From: Rhizobium sp. BK313
Lineage (GTDB): Bacteria; Pseudomonadota; Alphaproteobacteria; Rhizobiales; Rhizobiaceae
DNA: 64,000 nt
NCBI RefSeq assembly: GCF_014193655.1
Contig: NZ_JACHZQ010000002.1
Coordinates: forward strand, 801,827 to 865,826
Reading direction: 5' to 3'
The position numbers were made by a program, and so were the translations under genes. Within the stretch, counting starts at the first letter, position 1. Every line of letters begins with the position of its first letter. The notes beneath the pieces are model-generated. The model was not told the origin of the DNA. It searched no databases and was given only the letters and a program-made list of their open reading frames with translations. Below are positions 37,349-46,944 of the stretch, piece by piece.

Positions 37349-38758
37349 TCAGCGCTTTGGCAAGACTACTGTCGGTCTGATGTTCTGATTCAGGAAAAAC
37401 ACATTGGTCGGGTCGTACTTGTTCTTCAGCTCCAAAAGCCGCTGATAGTTCGGCCCGTAGGCTGCCTTCACTCGGTCTTGACCTTCGTCGCCGAGATTGT
37501 TCACGTAGACGGCGCCGGTCGAATAGGGCCGTATTGCCGCCCATGCCTCGCGGATCCAGCCCATGTTCTCCTCGTCCCGGTCTGGATCATCCCACATGCC
37601 GATCGGAAAGCAGTCGAATTCGGCGTCCCGGCACGCATAGGCGGTTTCTGAAACCGGGACGCGCCTGATCGCCCCGCCGACTTGCTGGAGGACGAGCAGC
37701 GCGTTCTCGTTCGGAGCTTTCCGATAAATATCCAGCAAAGCGTCGATTGCATCGTCGGTCAGTTCGTGCATGAACTGTGCCTTCCAAGAGTAACGGCGTC
37801 CGCGTGGGAACAAGGCGTCAGCAGCGGATTGCACTTGCAGGTAGGGCTTGCGCATGAGCTGCTCGCTCACCGCCCTGCCTTTGGCATATCCAAGCAGAGG
37901 AGCGATGACCTTTTCAGCCTCTCTGGGTACGCCGGAATAGAAAATGGAAACGCTGAACATCCGTTCGCCCGCGGATGTGACCAGAGCAGCGTCAAGGCTG
38001 AGTTCCTCCGGCGCCGCCCTCGCGAACTCGTTATAGAACCTCAGCGCATCGCGCGCCTGCGCTTCCGGAAAAGTGACGGAACCGGCAAGAACCTCTGTCC
38101 CGATCTCGTAGAGCTGGTATTCGAAGCGGGTGACGATACCGAAGTTTCCACCGCCGCCGCGCAACCCCCAGAAAAGATCCGGATTCTCGTCTGCACTCGC
38201 CCGCAAAACCCTGCCGTCAGCGGTGACGATCTCCGCAGACAAAAGATTGTCGCAGGCCAGCCCGTAGCGGCGCCCGAGCTTGCCGAAGCCGCCGCCCAGC
38301 GTGAGACCGGCAATGCCTGTGTCGCCGTTGACACCCATGGTCGTTGCCAAGCCGAAGGCTTGCGTGGCACTGTCGAATTCGGCGAGCGTCAGGCCGGCGT
38401 CAGCCCAGGCTATGTGCCGCTTGCCGTCCACCGACCTCTTCTTCATGCGGGACAGGTCGATGACAAGTCCGCCTTCGCATACGCAGTTCCCCGCCACGTT
38501 GTGCCCGCCGCTGCGCACCGACAGCGGCACATTGCTTTCTCGCGCGAAGGAGAGTGCCGCGACCACGTCGTCAGTGTCTGCACAATAAGTGATCGCGGCT
38601 GGCCGTTTGTCGACGAAACCGTTCCAAACGCGCCGTGCCTGCTCGAAGCCGGCATCGGTTGGCAATACCAGGTCTCCGCGAAGGGCGCGGCCGAGCCGGG
38701 CTGCATCTCGCAAGCTGCTGCCCGCACCTGCGGTGTGCGTTCCGACATGGGACTGCAT
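37349..38758 (-). CDS. FAD-linked oxidase with berberine-bridge C-terminus
   Basis: The 469-residue flavoprotein belongs to the VAO/GlcD class. PLSVRSGGHNVAG carries His86, the usual covalent 8-alpha attachment site for FAD. GDTGIAGLTLGGGFGKLGRRYG is the second FAD motif; the cysteine used by bicovalent members at this point is absent, so a single His link is expected. The C-terminal YGPNYQRLLELKNKYDPTNVF is the BBE domain. It would oxidise alcohols or sugars with release of H2O2. ATG 38758 has a GGGGGGAG site. It is divergent from a GcvA-like LysR gene that probably controls it. Confidence 0.9.
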   Translation of the reverse strand: MQSHVGTHTAGAGSSLRDAARLGRALRGDLVLPTDAGFEQARRVWNGFVDKRPAAITYCADTDDVVAALSFARESNVPLSVRSGGHNVAGNCVCEGGLVIDLSRMKKRSVDGKRHIAWADAGLTLAEFDSATQAFGLATTMGVNGDTGIAGLTLGGGFGKLGRRYGLACDNLLSAEIVTADGRVLRASADENPDLFWGLRGGGGNFGIVTRFEYQLYEIGTEVLAGSVTFPEAQARDALRFYNEFARAAPEELSLDAALVTSAGERMFSVSIFYSGVPREAEKVIAPLLGYAKGRAVSEQLMRKPYLQVQSAADALFPRGRRYSWKAQFMHELTDDAIDALLDIYRKAPNENALLVLQQVGGAIRRVPVSETAYACRDAEFDCFPIGMWDDPDRDEENMGWIREAWAAIRPYSTGAVYVNNLGDEGQDRVKAAYGPNYQRLLELKNKYDPTNVFFLNQNIRPTVVLPKR

Positions 38759-38867
38759 TTTCTCTCCCCCCCGAACGATCCGCAGACAGCCTCTCACGAG
38801 GGTAGCGCATTTGGCAAAATCGAAGAAATCAGGTGACGGATGAGCTCAATTCATCTACGTTAAAACG

Positions 38868-39773
38868 ATGAGGAAGCTGCCGCCGCTCAATGCGTTGCGA
38901 GCCTTTGAGAGCGCCGCCAGGCACCTGAGCTTTCGGCTCGCGGCGGCGGAGCTCGGTGTCACGCCTACCGCAATCAGCCATCAAATCCATCTTCTTGAGG
39001 AGATTTGCGGCCAATCTCTCTTTCATCGGCGGCCGCGCCCCCTGCGCTTGACCAAAGCCGGCGAATTGCTCTTTCCCGTCCTGCGCAACGGATTTGACTC
39101 CTTCTCCGCGGCGCTCGCAGCGCTTCCCGGCGCAGCGGGAGGCGAGACCTTGCGGGTCACCACGCCCAATGCTTTCGCCAGCCGGTGGCTCGTGCCGCGA
39201 TTGCCGAGATGGCGCGAAGTCCAGCCTCGGATCGCACTTGAGGTGATCGGTACCGATCGCCCCTTGAACCTAGCGAGCGAAGAGGCCGACGTGGCGATCC
39301 GATATGCGCGTCGAATGCCCACCGAGCATGTTGCGCAGGAGCTGTTTCGCGATAGCTATTTTGCGATCTGCCGCGCTGAACTGCTTCCTCAGGGTAAACC
39401 TCTTAACCAGCTGGCCGACATGTGCCGGCTACCGCGCATCCACTACGACTGGATGAAGAATGATGCCGAGACGCCGACCTGGCGGCGCTGGTGGATGAAG
39501 GCGCGCGAGATCGAGCCCGGACTGCCGCGCGACGCCGACGCCTGCCAGCTCAGCTTCCGCGAGGAGGCGCACGCGATTGCCGCTGTGCTGGCCGGCCAAG
39601 GGGTGGCGATTTGCAGCGACATCATTCTGGCGCCGGAACTCGAGCGGGGCGAACTGGTGAAGGCGCACATGCTTTCACTGCCCGGACTGGGGTTTTACCT
39701 GCTCCGTCTGCCCGAGCATCCCCGCAAGCACTTGATCATGCTTTTCGCCGACTGGCTCCGCAGCGTGGCGTGA
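38868..39773 (+). CDS. LysR-family regulator (GcvA-like)
   Basis: The 301-residue protein has the GcvA-type HTH (LPPLNALRAFESAARHLSF, then RLAAAELGVTPTAISHQIHL) and a substrate-binding-like effector domain (LRVTTPNAFASRWLVPRLPR, DVAIRYAR). It lies back-to-back with the FAD oxidase gene, 109 bases apart, and by LysR habit would activate it. The start has no strong ribosome site but no better start exists. Confidence 0.88.
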   Translation: MRKLPPLNALRAFESAARHLSFRLAAAELGVTPTAISHQIHLLEEICGQSLFHRRPRPLRLTKAGELLFPVLRNGFDSFSAALAALPGAAGGETLRVTTPNAFASRWLVPRLPRWREVQPRIALEVIGTDRPLNLASEEADVAIRYARRMPTEHVAQELFRDSYFAICRAELLPQGKPLNQLADMCRLPRIHYDWMKNDAETPTWRRWWMKAREIEPGLPRDADACQLSFREEAHAIAAVLAGQGVAICSDIILAPELERGELVKAHMLSLPGLGFYLLRLPEHPRKHLIMLFADWLRSVA

Positions 39774-39979
39774 TCGCTCATTGGAGAGCCCTTGCAAGAG
39801 TGGCGATCCATGCAAATCTATCAAAAAATGCGCCGGCCAGATTAAACTTGGCATCACCCGTGAACATCTGCAGCCCGGTGATTTTGGACCGAGGTCGGAT
39901 CTTTGTGGCGCTGCTCTAGAATTTCGCGTGCCCGCCGAAGAGCTGTGGCCGCCTCCTTGCTCGAGCGCCGTCTTCCTAT

Positions 39980-41530
39980 TTAGTACCATCCATCGGCCAT
40001 CGAAGCCTTGCGTTGGGCGACGAAATCGCAGAGTGCTTCGTCGACAGCGGCGTCGAGCGGCGGCGCTTCATATCGTTCCAGGGTCCTTTTCCATTGCCGA
40101 TTGGCGCGTGTCGCAATATCGGTTGATCCGCCTTCCTCGCTCCATTTCTCGAAGGGTTCGTTATCCGAAAGTGTCGAATCCCAGAAGGCCGTTTGGTAGT
40201 TCCGCATCGTGTGCGCTGACCCAAGGAAATGGCTGCCAGGTCCGACTTCCTCGAAGGCGTCGAAAGCCAGCGTGTTGTCATCCACCGTGACCCCGGCGAG
40301 GTAGGAATGAAGTGCGCCGCATAGGTCCGTGTCCATCACGAACTTTTCGTAGGACATTGCCAGCAGGCCATCCAGAAATCCCGCCGAGTGCAGAATGAAA
40401 TTTGCTCCGCAATGAATGGCCGACAGCATTGACATCAGACCCTCCTGCATGGCCTGGCCGTCAGGTAATTTCGAATTGGAGAAGTTGCCGGCGCACCGGA
40501 GAGGCAGTCTCAGCCGCCGTGCAAGCTGGCCGATGACCATGGAGCCGATGGCCGGCTCCGGCGTTCCGAAAGTGGGCGACCCCGACCGCAGGGACATGGA
40601 TGAGAGAAAATTCCCGAAGATAACGGGCGCGCCCTTGCGTTCCAGTTGTGTGAGCGCGCAGCCGGCGAGCGTTTCCGCATAGGATTGAGCGATGGCTCCC
40701 GCATTGGTCACCGGTCCCATCGCCCCGCCGAGGATGAAGGGAACGATGACAGCAGCCTGATTGGCGCGGGCGTAGGCCCGCAGCGCCTTCGTCATGGTCC
40801 CGTCCCAGACGAGTGGCGAGTTCACATTGACGTTGCCCAGGATGACGCAGTTCCGGTCGACAAAATCTCTACCGAAGAGAATGCGCGTCATCTCGATCGA
40901 ATCCTCGGCACGATCTTCCGCCGTGACGGATCCCATGAACGCTCGGTCGGAGTACTTGATGTGACTGTAGACCATGTCCAGATGGCGTTTGTTGACAGGC
41001 ACGTCGACCGGCTCGCAAATCGTACCGCCTGAATGGTGAAGCCACGGGCTTGCTTGGGCGAGTTTGATGAAGTTGCGGAAATCCTCGATCGTTCCGTAGC
41101 GACGGCCGCGGTCGAGGTCCATCACGAAGGGCGAACCGTAGGCAGGAGAGAAGACGACCCGATCGCCGCCGATCTCGACGCTGTTTGCGGGGTTGCGGGC
41201 ATGCTGGGTAAAACTGCTGGGCGCCGAGGAGACGATGTCACGAAGCATGCCCGGCTCAAATCTGACACGCACGCCCTGGACGTCGGCTCCGGCACGCTTC
41301 CAGTGATCCACCGATACCGGGTCGTCGCGAAATTCTATGCCGATCTCCGCGAGAATGCGGTCGGCCGTCCGCTCGATCTTCTGGAGGTTTTCCTCTGACA
41401 GTATGTCATAAGGCGGAATATTGCGAACGATATAGGGCACCCCGCAAGGCTTCGCGGTCCCGTCACGCCGGGCGGATCGGTTGCTTCGCCCACGTCTACC
41501 AACCTTTTCCTCGATAGGCATCTCAGTCAT
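39980..41530 (-). CDS. Trimethylamine methyltransferase (MttB) family protein, non-pyrrolysine
   Basis: The 516-residue protein is an MttB-superfamily TIM barrel: LQKIERTADRILAEIGIEFR, HHSGGTICEPVDVPVNKRHL, GSPTFGTPEPAIGSMVIGQL, SNSKLPDGQAMQEGLMSMLS and GPGSHFLGSAHTMRNY. The frame has no internal stop, so it belongs to the non-pyrrolysine group, which includes betaine-type methyltransferases that pass methyl groups to a corrinoid protein. No corrinoid protein or reactivase gene lies nearby, so its methyl acceptor is elsewhere or different. ATG 41530 follows GGAGG. A LysR gene sits divergently 88 bases away. Confidence 0.85.
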   Translation of the reverse strand: MTEMPIEEKVGRRGRSNRSARRDGTAKPCGVPYIVRNIPPYDILSEENLQKIERTADRILAEIGIEFRDDPVSVDHWKRAGADVQGVRVRFEPGMLRDIVSSAPSSFTQHARNPANSVEIGGDRVVFSPAYGSPFVMDLDRGRRYGTIEDFRNFIKLAQASPWLHHSGGTICEPVDVPVNKRHLDMVYSHIKYSDRAFMGSVTAEDRAEDSIEMTRILFGRDFVDRNCVILGNVNVNSPLVWDGTMTKALRAYARANQAAVIVPFILGGAMGPVTNAGAIAQSYAETLAGCALTQLERKGAPVIFGNFLSSMSLRSGSPTFGTPEPAIGSMVIGQLARRLRLPLRCAGNFSNSKLPDGQAMQEGLMSMLSAIHCGANFILHSAGFLDGLLAMSYEKFVMDTDLCGALHSYLAGVTVDDNTLAFDAFEEVGPGSHFLGSAHTMRNYQTAFWDSTLSDNEPFEKWSEEGGSTDIATRANRQWKRTLERYEAPPLDAAVDEALCDFVAQRKASMADGWY

Positions 41531-41618
41531 GTCCGCCTCCATAATCCAGACAAAGGCTAGGCCGACACCTGGATCTTGTAACGCTGGAAAAAACTTGGTC
41601 TTTGTATAAGTTCACCTT

Positions 41619-42545
41619 ATGGAAACACTGCGACGACTTTTGCCGACGGCATCGACACTGATCATTTTCGAAGCTGCGGGACGACACCAGAATTTTAGCC
41701 GGGCTGCCGAGGAACTCGGCATGACGCAGGCCGCCGTCTCCTATGCAGTCAGGAAGCTTGAGGACCAGCTTGGCGTGCCTCTTTTTCATCGCGAGCACCG
41801 CAGTGTCGAACTGACCGACGTCGGGGAGCGCTTTCTTGCCGACGTTACCATGGGTTTGTCGCGTATCCAGAGATCGGCCGAAGACATCCGGACGAAAGGC
41901 CGTGAATCCAATGTTACGCTCGCAGCGTCAACGGCCTTTGGGTCGATGTGGATGCTGCCGCGACTGGCGCGTTTTCGGGCCGACCTTCCCGAGATCGATC
42001 TGCGCATCCAGACCAGTGTCCGGGACCTCGATCTGGACGAGGAGCCGATCCCGCTCGGCGTTCGCGGTGGCGATCCTGCAAGCTGGCCGCGCTATCATTC
42101 TGCCATGCTCGCGCCTGAGGTGGTTTTTCCGGTTGCCAGCCCCGGCTTCGTTGAAAAGCGTGGACGGCCAGAGCGGCCGGAGGACCTTCTGAGACTACCG
42201 CTGATCCATCTTGAGGAGCCTGTCCGAGCGGCTTGCGATTGGTCCGAATGGTTCGCAAGCACAGGTGTTCGTTATACTGCGCAGCCTAGGCGGCTTGCGA
42301 TCAACGATTATGTCCTCGTCATTCAAGCCGTACTCGGTGGGGAAGGGGTGGCACTGGGATGGCAACATCTTGTCGGCGAGCAGCTTAAGTCGGGCGCGCT
42401 GGTGCCTGTGGGCGGACATGTTCTAGACACCAACCTGGCATTTTATGTCGTTTGGCCACGGTCGCGTGAGCTCAACGCTCAAGCGCGGCGGGTGCGAGAT
42501 TGGCTCGTCGAGGAAGGGCGACGGGACCGTGAGGGCCGTCGATAG
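41619..42545 (+). CDS. LysR-family regulator next to the MttB-like gene
   Basis: The 308-residue GcvA-like regulator has the HTH FEAAGRHQNFSRAAEELGMT followed by QAAVSYAVRKLEDQLGVPLF, then an effector domain (VTLAASTAFGSMWMLPRLAR, VLGGEGVALGWQHLVGEQL). It is divergent from the MttB-like gene and likely controls it in response to a quaternary amine or related ligand; this is inferred from gene order. ATG 41619 has no strong ribosome site. Confidence 0.87.
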   Translation: METLRRLLPTASTLIIFEAAGRHQNFSRAAEELGMTQAAVSYAVRKLEDQLGVPLFHREHRSVELTDVGERFLADVTMGLSRIQRSAEDIRTKGRESNVTLAASTAFGSMWMLPRLARFRADLPEIDLRIQTSVRDLDLDEEPIPLGVRGGDPASWPRYHSAMLAPEVVFPVASPGFVEKRGRPERPEDLLRLPLIHLEEPVRAACDWSEWFASTGVRYTAQPRRLAINDYVLVIQAVLGGEGVALGWQHLVGEQLKSGALVPVGGHVLDTNLAFYVVWPRSRELNAQARRVRDWLVEEGRRDREGRR

Positions 42546-42592
42546 CCACGGCTGGGCGGTCGAACATCACCGCTCAAAGCTCGCACGGCCCA

Positions 42593-43090
42593 TCATATTT
42601 CAGTTCGCGCAACGCGTTCCTCGACGACACGCTTCAAGATGGGGAGGGTTGACCGCCAATAGAACTCGGCATGCTTCAGCCCTGATTCTGGACCAATTAT
42701 CCACCCATCCCCCTGCCGGATCGGAGAGGACGGCACCTGGTGCTCGACCTTCAGCAGAACTTGGCCTCCGTCGGACGACAGGCGAAACGTGATGATGGCG
42801 TAGGATGTCGGAGTGTCGGGAAGACCGGAGACACGCGACCAATGGGCATATTGCAGTAGCTCGCAGGGCTCCATGCGCAAGACGTGACCGACGTCGTCGT
42901 AGCGTTCGTCTCCGATCATCGTCGAGATCTTAATGGGACTGCCGACCTGCCAGTCGGTCTCAAAGTGCGCATTGCGCCATTTCTCCCCCGCCCAAGAAGC
43001 TAAGAGAGCGGTCCAAACTTGCGACGGAGTAGAGATTATACGAATAGACTGAGCAACGGCCTGAAGGTCTGTAAGGCTATCTTTGTCCAT
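42593..43090 (-). CDS. SRPBCC/AHSA1-like small ligand-binding protein
   Basis: The 165-residue protein matches the START-like/AHSA1 fold: AVAQSIRIISTPSQVWTALL at the start (the helix-grip entry strand), FETDWQVGSPI, and the long C-terminal helix LKHAEFYWRSTLPILKRVVE. Such proteins bind hydrophobic ligands or act as chaperone co-factors or toxin-type cyclases. ATG 43090 follows AAAGGA. It shares strand with the quinone reductase gene upstream (88 bases apart) and may be co-transcribed. No specific function can be given. Confidence 0.75.
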   Translation of the reverse strand: MDKDSLTDLQAVAQSIRIISTPSQVWTALLASWAGEKWRNAHFETDWQVGSPIKISTMIGDERYDDVGHVLRMEPCELLQYAHWSRVSGLPDTPTSYAIITFRLSSDGGQVLLKVEHQVPSSPIRQGDGWIIGPESGLKHAEFYWRSTLPILKRVVEERVARTEI

Positions 43091-43178
43091 AAATTCCTTT
43101 CGGCGCGGACGTCCAAGCTTGTTTCGCAACCGTCAGACGCGACCAAATCCGTTCCGGTCGATCTTCACGGAGAGGCGT

Positions 43179-44165
43179 CTACAGTGTCACGACGATTTTC
43201 CCGAACTGCTCGTTTGATTCCAAGTATCGATGTGCGTCAACGATCTGTTCAAAGGTAAAGGTCTTTGCGATGATCGGCCGAAGCGTTCCGGCTTCGAGTC
43301 CGTCCAGAATCCATCGCTTGGCTCTCGATAAGCGTTCGGGATCTCCGGTAATTTCATGAACGAGGTAGCCTCGCAGCGTCAGACTCTTGCTCAGCACAGC
43401 AGGAAGTGGGAAAGGCGTGGGCTTCTCGCTCAATCCGCCATACTCGATGAGGATACCGCCGCGTGCCATGGCATTCGTGAGTGGTTCAAAGATCGGCCCA
43501 CCGACGGCATCGAGCACGACTTGAACGCCCGCGCTCCCGGCAATCTCATCCAGGCGCAGTGCAAGATCCTCTTCATCCGTGACGATGACATGCGCGGCGC
43601 CCGCGTCGACCAAAGCTTGCCGTTTTCCGCTGTTGCGCGTGCATGCGATCGGGATCGCTCCAATCACGTTGGCAATTTGGATCGCGGCCAATCCAACGCT
43701 GCTTGAGGCTGCGGTGATTACCAAAGTGTCGCCGCGGCGGAGTTTGGCCACCTCAACGAGGGCGCCAAACGCCGTCAAATACTGCATCCATGCGGCGGCT
43801 GCTTCTTCCCAGCCGAGGTTTGCCGGATGCTTGACCACACGATCAATCGGCACGCAGATATACTCAGCATGGGTTGGCCATTGAACCATGGAAATTGGTG
43901 GAATGACGCTTACCGCCTCACCGGGCATGAAGCCTTCAACCCCGTCACCAAGCTTCGTTACGACACCGGCGGCCTCTAGGCCGAGTCCCGATGGCGGCGC
44001 CGGTCTCTCGATGTAGGTCCCAGCGCGCATCAGTGCTTCAGCACGATTGAGGCCCAGCGCCCGGACCTGGATTTGAATTTCACCCACGCCGGGCTGTGGC
44101 GCTTCGACTGTTTCGAAGGCGAGGACGTCTGGGGCCCCATGCCGATTAAAGCAGACTCTGCGCAT
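43179..44165 (-). CDS. Zinc-free alcohol dehydrogenase/NADPH:quinone oxidoreductase family
   Basis: The 328-residue MDR protein has the GroES-like N-terminus (VRALGLNRAEALMRAGTY), the substrate region HAEYICVPIDRVVKHPANL, and the NADPH-binding AASSSVGLAAIQIANVIGA. Zinc ligands are absent, so it is a quinone or enone reductase. ATG 44165 is chosen for the AGGAG seven bases before it, giving the usual MRRV start. It is divergent from a LysR gene, a common arrangement in which the regulator senses quinones or electrophiles. Confidence 0.87.
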   Translation of the reverse strand: MRRVCFNRHGAPDVLAFETVEAPQPGVGEIQIQVRALGLNRAEALMRAGTYIERPAPPSGLGLEAAGVVTKLGDGVEGFMPGEAVSVIPPISMVQWPTHAEYICVPIDRVVKHPANLGWEEAAAAWMQYLTAFGALVEVAKLRRGDTLVITAASSSVGLAAIQIANVIGAIPIACTRNSGKRQALVDAGAAHVIVTDEEDLALRLDEIAGSAGVQVVLDAVGGPIFEPLTNAMARGGILIEYGGLSEKPTPFPLPAVLSKSLTLRGYLVHEITGDPERLSRAKRWILDGLEAGTLRPIIAKTFTFEQIVDAHRYLESNEQFGKIVVTL

Positions 44166-44266
44166 TCGCTCACTCCTAACCATCATGCTCTAATGGTCTT
44201 TAGCGAGCGCCGACAACCGGATAAATGTGGAGATCGGCTTTTCAGAAATAACCAATGGTTTCGAAT

Positions 44267-45172
44267 ATGGATCGACTGACGAGCATGGCGGTTTTCATTA
44301 GGGCGGTTGATCTTGGATCATTCGCCAAGGCTGCCGAGGCTCTTGGTCTGTCTGCCCCAATGGTTGGCAAACATGTCCGCTTCCTCGAGGAACGCCTGGG
44401 CGTGCATTTGATTAATCGGACGACGCGCCGACAAAGCCTGACGGACTTCGGGCGCAGCTATTACGAACGTTGCCGGCTCATCCTCGCCGAGGTGGAGGCC
44501 GCCGATGTGCTCGCGGCCAACCAGCTTTCCGAACCTCGAGGCTTGCTCCGCGTGACGGCCCCTGTGCATTTCGGCCGTCATTGCGTGATGCCGATCCTGA
44601 TGGCGTTGGTCGACGAGTTTCCCGAGCTTCAACTCGATCTCTCGCTAAGCGATCGCTTCGTCGATTTGGCCGAGGACGGCTACGATCTTGCAGTGCGGAC
44701 AGGTGATCCTGGAAACCAGGCGGGGATCTCAGGACGCCGTGTTGCTCGCCAGCGAATGATCGTGTGCGGATCGCCACGATATCTTGAGACCGCGAGGCGC
44801 CCCACCAGCATCAGCGATTTGCAGCAATTGAAGGGCATCGTCTATCTCCGCTCGGGCATCGTTCCGCCATGGATGTTTCCGCGGGACGGAGACACCCCCC
44901 TCGAAGTGCTACCTTCCATTAGCGCGCGTATGGACGATCTTGCTGCGATCGCCGACGCGGTGACATGTGGTGCGGGCCTCGCGTGGCTTCCTTCGTGGCT
45001 TGTTCGCGACCGACTTGTTGCCGGCTCCCTCATCGAGTTGTTGCCCGACCTGTCGGGATTTCCGTATGACGTGTCTGCACTGTGGCTGTCGACATCTGCT
45101 CCGTTGCCAAAAGTGCGGATCGCAATCGATGCATTGGCCAGGGAATTACCGAAATACATGGGCCATCAGTAG
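44267..45172 (+). CDS. LysR-family regulator (CrgA-like)
   Basis: The 301-residue regulator begins MDRLTSMAVFIRAVDLGSF, the standard start of the CrgA/AaeR branch, with the HTH AKAAEALGLSAPMVGKHVRF and effector domain blocks LLRVTAPVHFGRHCVMPIL and GYDLAVRTGD. ATG 44267 is preferred over ATG 44255 on family alignment. It is divergent from the quinone reductase gene and probably regulates it, possibly also the SRPBCC gene. Confidence 0.88.
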   Translation: MDRLTSMAVFIRAVDLGSFAKAAEALGLSAPMVGKHVRFLEERLGVHLINRTTRRQSLTDFGRSYYERCRLILAEVEAADVLAANQLSEPRGLLRVTAPVHFGRHCVMPILMALVDEFPELQLDLSLSDRFVDLAEDGYDLAVRTGDPGNQAGISGRRVARQRMIVCGSPRYLETARRPTSISDLQQLKGIVYLRSGIVPPWMFPRDGDTPLEVLPSISARMDDLAAIADAVTCGAGLAWLPSWLVRDRLVAGSLIELLPDLSGFPYDVSALWLSTSAPLPKVRIAIDALARELPKYMGHQ

Positions 45173-45348
45173 CGTTGCGGGCTCATGGCGGAGGTCGACG
45201 CCTTACACAACCACGGTGGAAAGCGGCAAGGCGCCCAGCAGATTGTGTCCGATCTCACTTTTGCGCAACATGGGCTCAAGCTAGTTTGAAAAAGCTGGGG
45301 TGGAGACTTTGTAGCATGGCATGCGACGAGGGAGCTCGCAATGCGCCT

Positions 45349-46650
45349 CTATTCACGTGTCTCGGGAACGTATTTTGCCAGGAGGCCAACCACAGCCACT
45401 GCACATATCGATATGAATAGGAAAGACGCCGCGTAGTCCAACTGTGCCAACGCTACGAAAAGGATAGGGCTTAGTGTCGTTCCACTTTGGCCGACAAAGC
45501 GCCATATCCCAAGAAATCTTCCCCTTGCCTCCGGGGGCGCAACATCCGCGCCGACGGTCTGAATGGAGCCTCCCGTTAGCGCTTGCAATATAACAGCGAT
45601 AAAAAACAGAACGATATACCAATCTAGCCCCAGCCGCAGCCAGGTGGATAAGCCCAGTGCTGCCATCGAGAGCGCAACTCCCCCGAAACCAGGAACCATT
45701 GTGCGCAGTCTGCCGTAACGATCCATCATCCACCCGGCGATAAAGCCGATCGGCCATGCAAGCAGGGCCGCTCCAGTCGCCAAATACCCGATCTGCTGTG
45801 GACCCAGATGGTAGGCGAAGGCAGCATAAAGATGCAGGAGATCAGCAAAAATAGGTCCCCTGGTGAGCCCGGCAAACAAAGCGACACCAAAATAGGGCAG
45901 GCGAGGAAGAATAATCTGCTTCCACGAAACGCTGGTCGTCGTGGTGCTCTCGGAAGCCTTTGAAATGCTTTGGCGTCCCTCGGAATCGGCGAACCATAGG
46001 GCAGGAAGGAGTGCGACAAGCGCAAGGGCGCCGAAAACGATGAAAGGTGACCGAGCCCCCCAAAGACTCGTTATCATTCCCCCCATGATGGGACCGGCAA
46101 GAGCGCCTGTATTGTTCATGCCGAACATCCAACTGACGTGCTTGCCGCGTTCACGGGGAGCGGAAGCTTGTGAGATCGCGGCCAGGCGGCCCATCAGCCA
46201 CATTTGTGCTGCAAAGCCGTCCAGAAAGCGCAGAAGCAAAAGCTCCTGAAATGAGAATGCAAAGGCACAAAGAAAGGCCATAAGCGCTGTTAGCAAAGGG
46301 CCGGCGATCATAATCGGCCGCCGCCCAAAGCGGTCGATGAGCCAGCCGCAAGGAAGGGTTCCGACGAGATTGCCGAGGAGGAATGAGGTTACGATGCCAC
46401 TTGCGGCGCTGAATTCTACGCCGAATGATTTCGCCAGAGTCGGGACGGCCGGAACAGCGATCCCGGTACCGAGCGCCAGAATAAACGCTGGCAGGTAAGT
46501 GGAGTAGATCGCTTTTTTAGATGTGGCTTTCGGCCCGAGCTCCAGCGGAGGCGAGGTCGCCAAATCGCTGGAGACGCGTGAATAACTCTCGGTCATTTGC
46601 AATACGACTACTGGAAAATTTGGAGACATGGAAAATGATCGCCGGGACAT
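45349..46650 (-). CDS. MFS transporter
   Basis: The 433-residue protein has about twelve hydrophobic helices, starting at YLPAFILALGTGIAVPAVPT. The loop 2-3 signature GWLIDRFGRRP is intact, and MMDRYGRLR is its echo in the second half. A 45-residue N-terminal tail is hydrophilic, and the exact start (46650, 46629 or 46596) is unclear because none has a good ribosome site. It resembles drug/metabolite efflux or sugar-acid carriers of DHA1 type. No neighbour tells the substrate; the LysR gene at 44.3 kb converges on it. Confidence 0.85.
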   Translation of the reverse strand: MSRRSFSMSPNFPVVVLQMTESYSRVSSDLATSPPLELGPKATSKKAIYSTYLPAFILALGTGIAVPAVPTLAKSFGVEFSAASGIVTSFLLGNLVGTLPCGWLIDRFGRRPIMIAGPLLTALMAFLCAFAFSFQELLLLRFLDGFAAQMWLMGRLAAISQASAPRERGKHVSWMFGMNNTGALAGPIMGGMITSLWGARSPFIVFGALALVALLPALWFADSEGRQSISKASESTTTTSVSWKQIILPRLPYFGVALFAGLTRGPIFADLLHLYAAFAYHLGPQQIGYLATGAALLAWPIGFIAGWMMDRYGRLRTMVPGFGGVALSMAALGLSTWLRLGLDWYIVLFFIAVILQALTGGSIQTVGADVAPPEARGRFLGIWRFVGQSGTTLSPILFVALAQLDYAASFLFISICAVAVVGLLAKYVPETRE

Positions 46651-46944
46651 AAGCCACGGTGCCGCCTAATGTCCAGGAATTGGAATTCCATACCATTCAT
46701 TTTTTTGTGTAACGCGAGATATCCTGGCGGCCAAAGATTGATTTCGGCAGTTCAATCCCGACGCGGAATTACGCAAATCTTTTCTTCAGAAAACAACCGC
46801 TTCGAATCCTGTCAATGCGATCAATCGGGAAGGTTCAGGCGGCTCTGGTTCGGAATATTGGGGTGACATGCCCATCGACCTTCATGGCTGAACAGGCCGT
46901 GCAGGATAGTCGGCTGGTCGAAGACATTGGTGCTGCTTAGTTCT

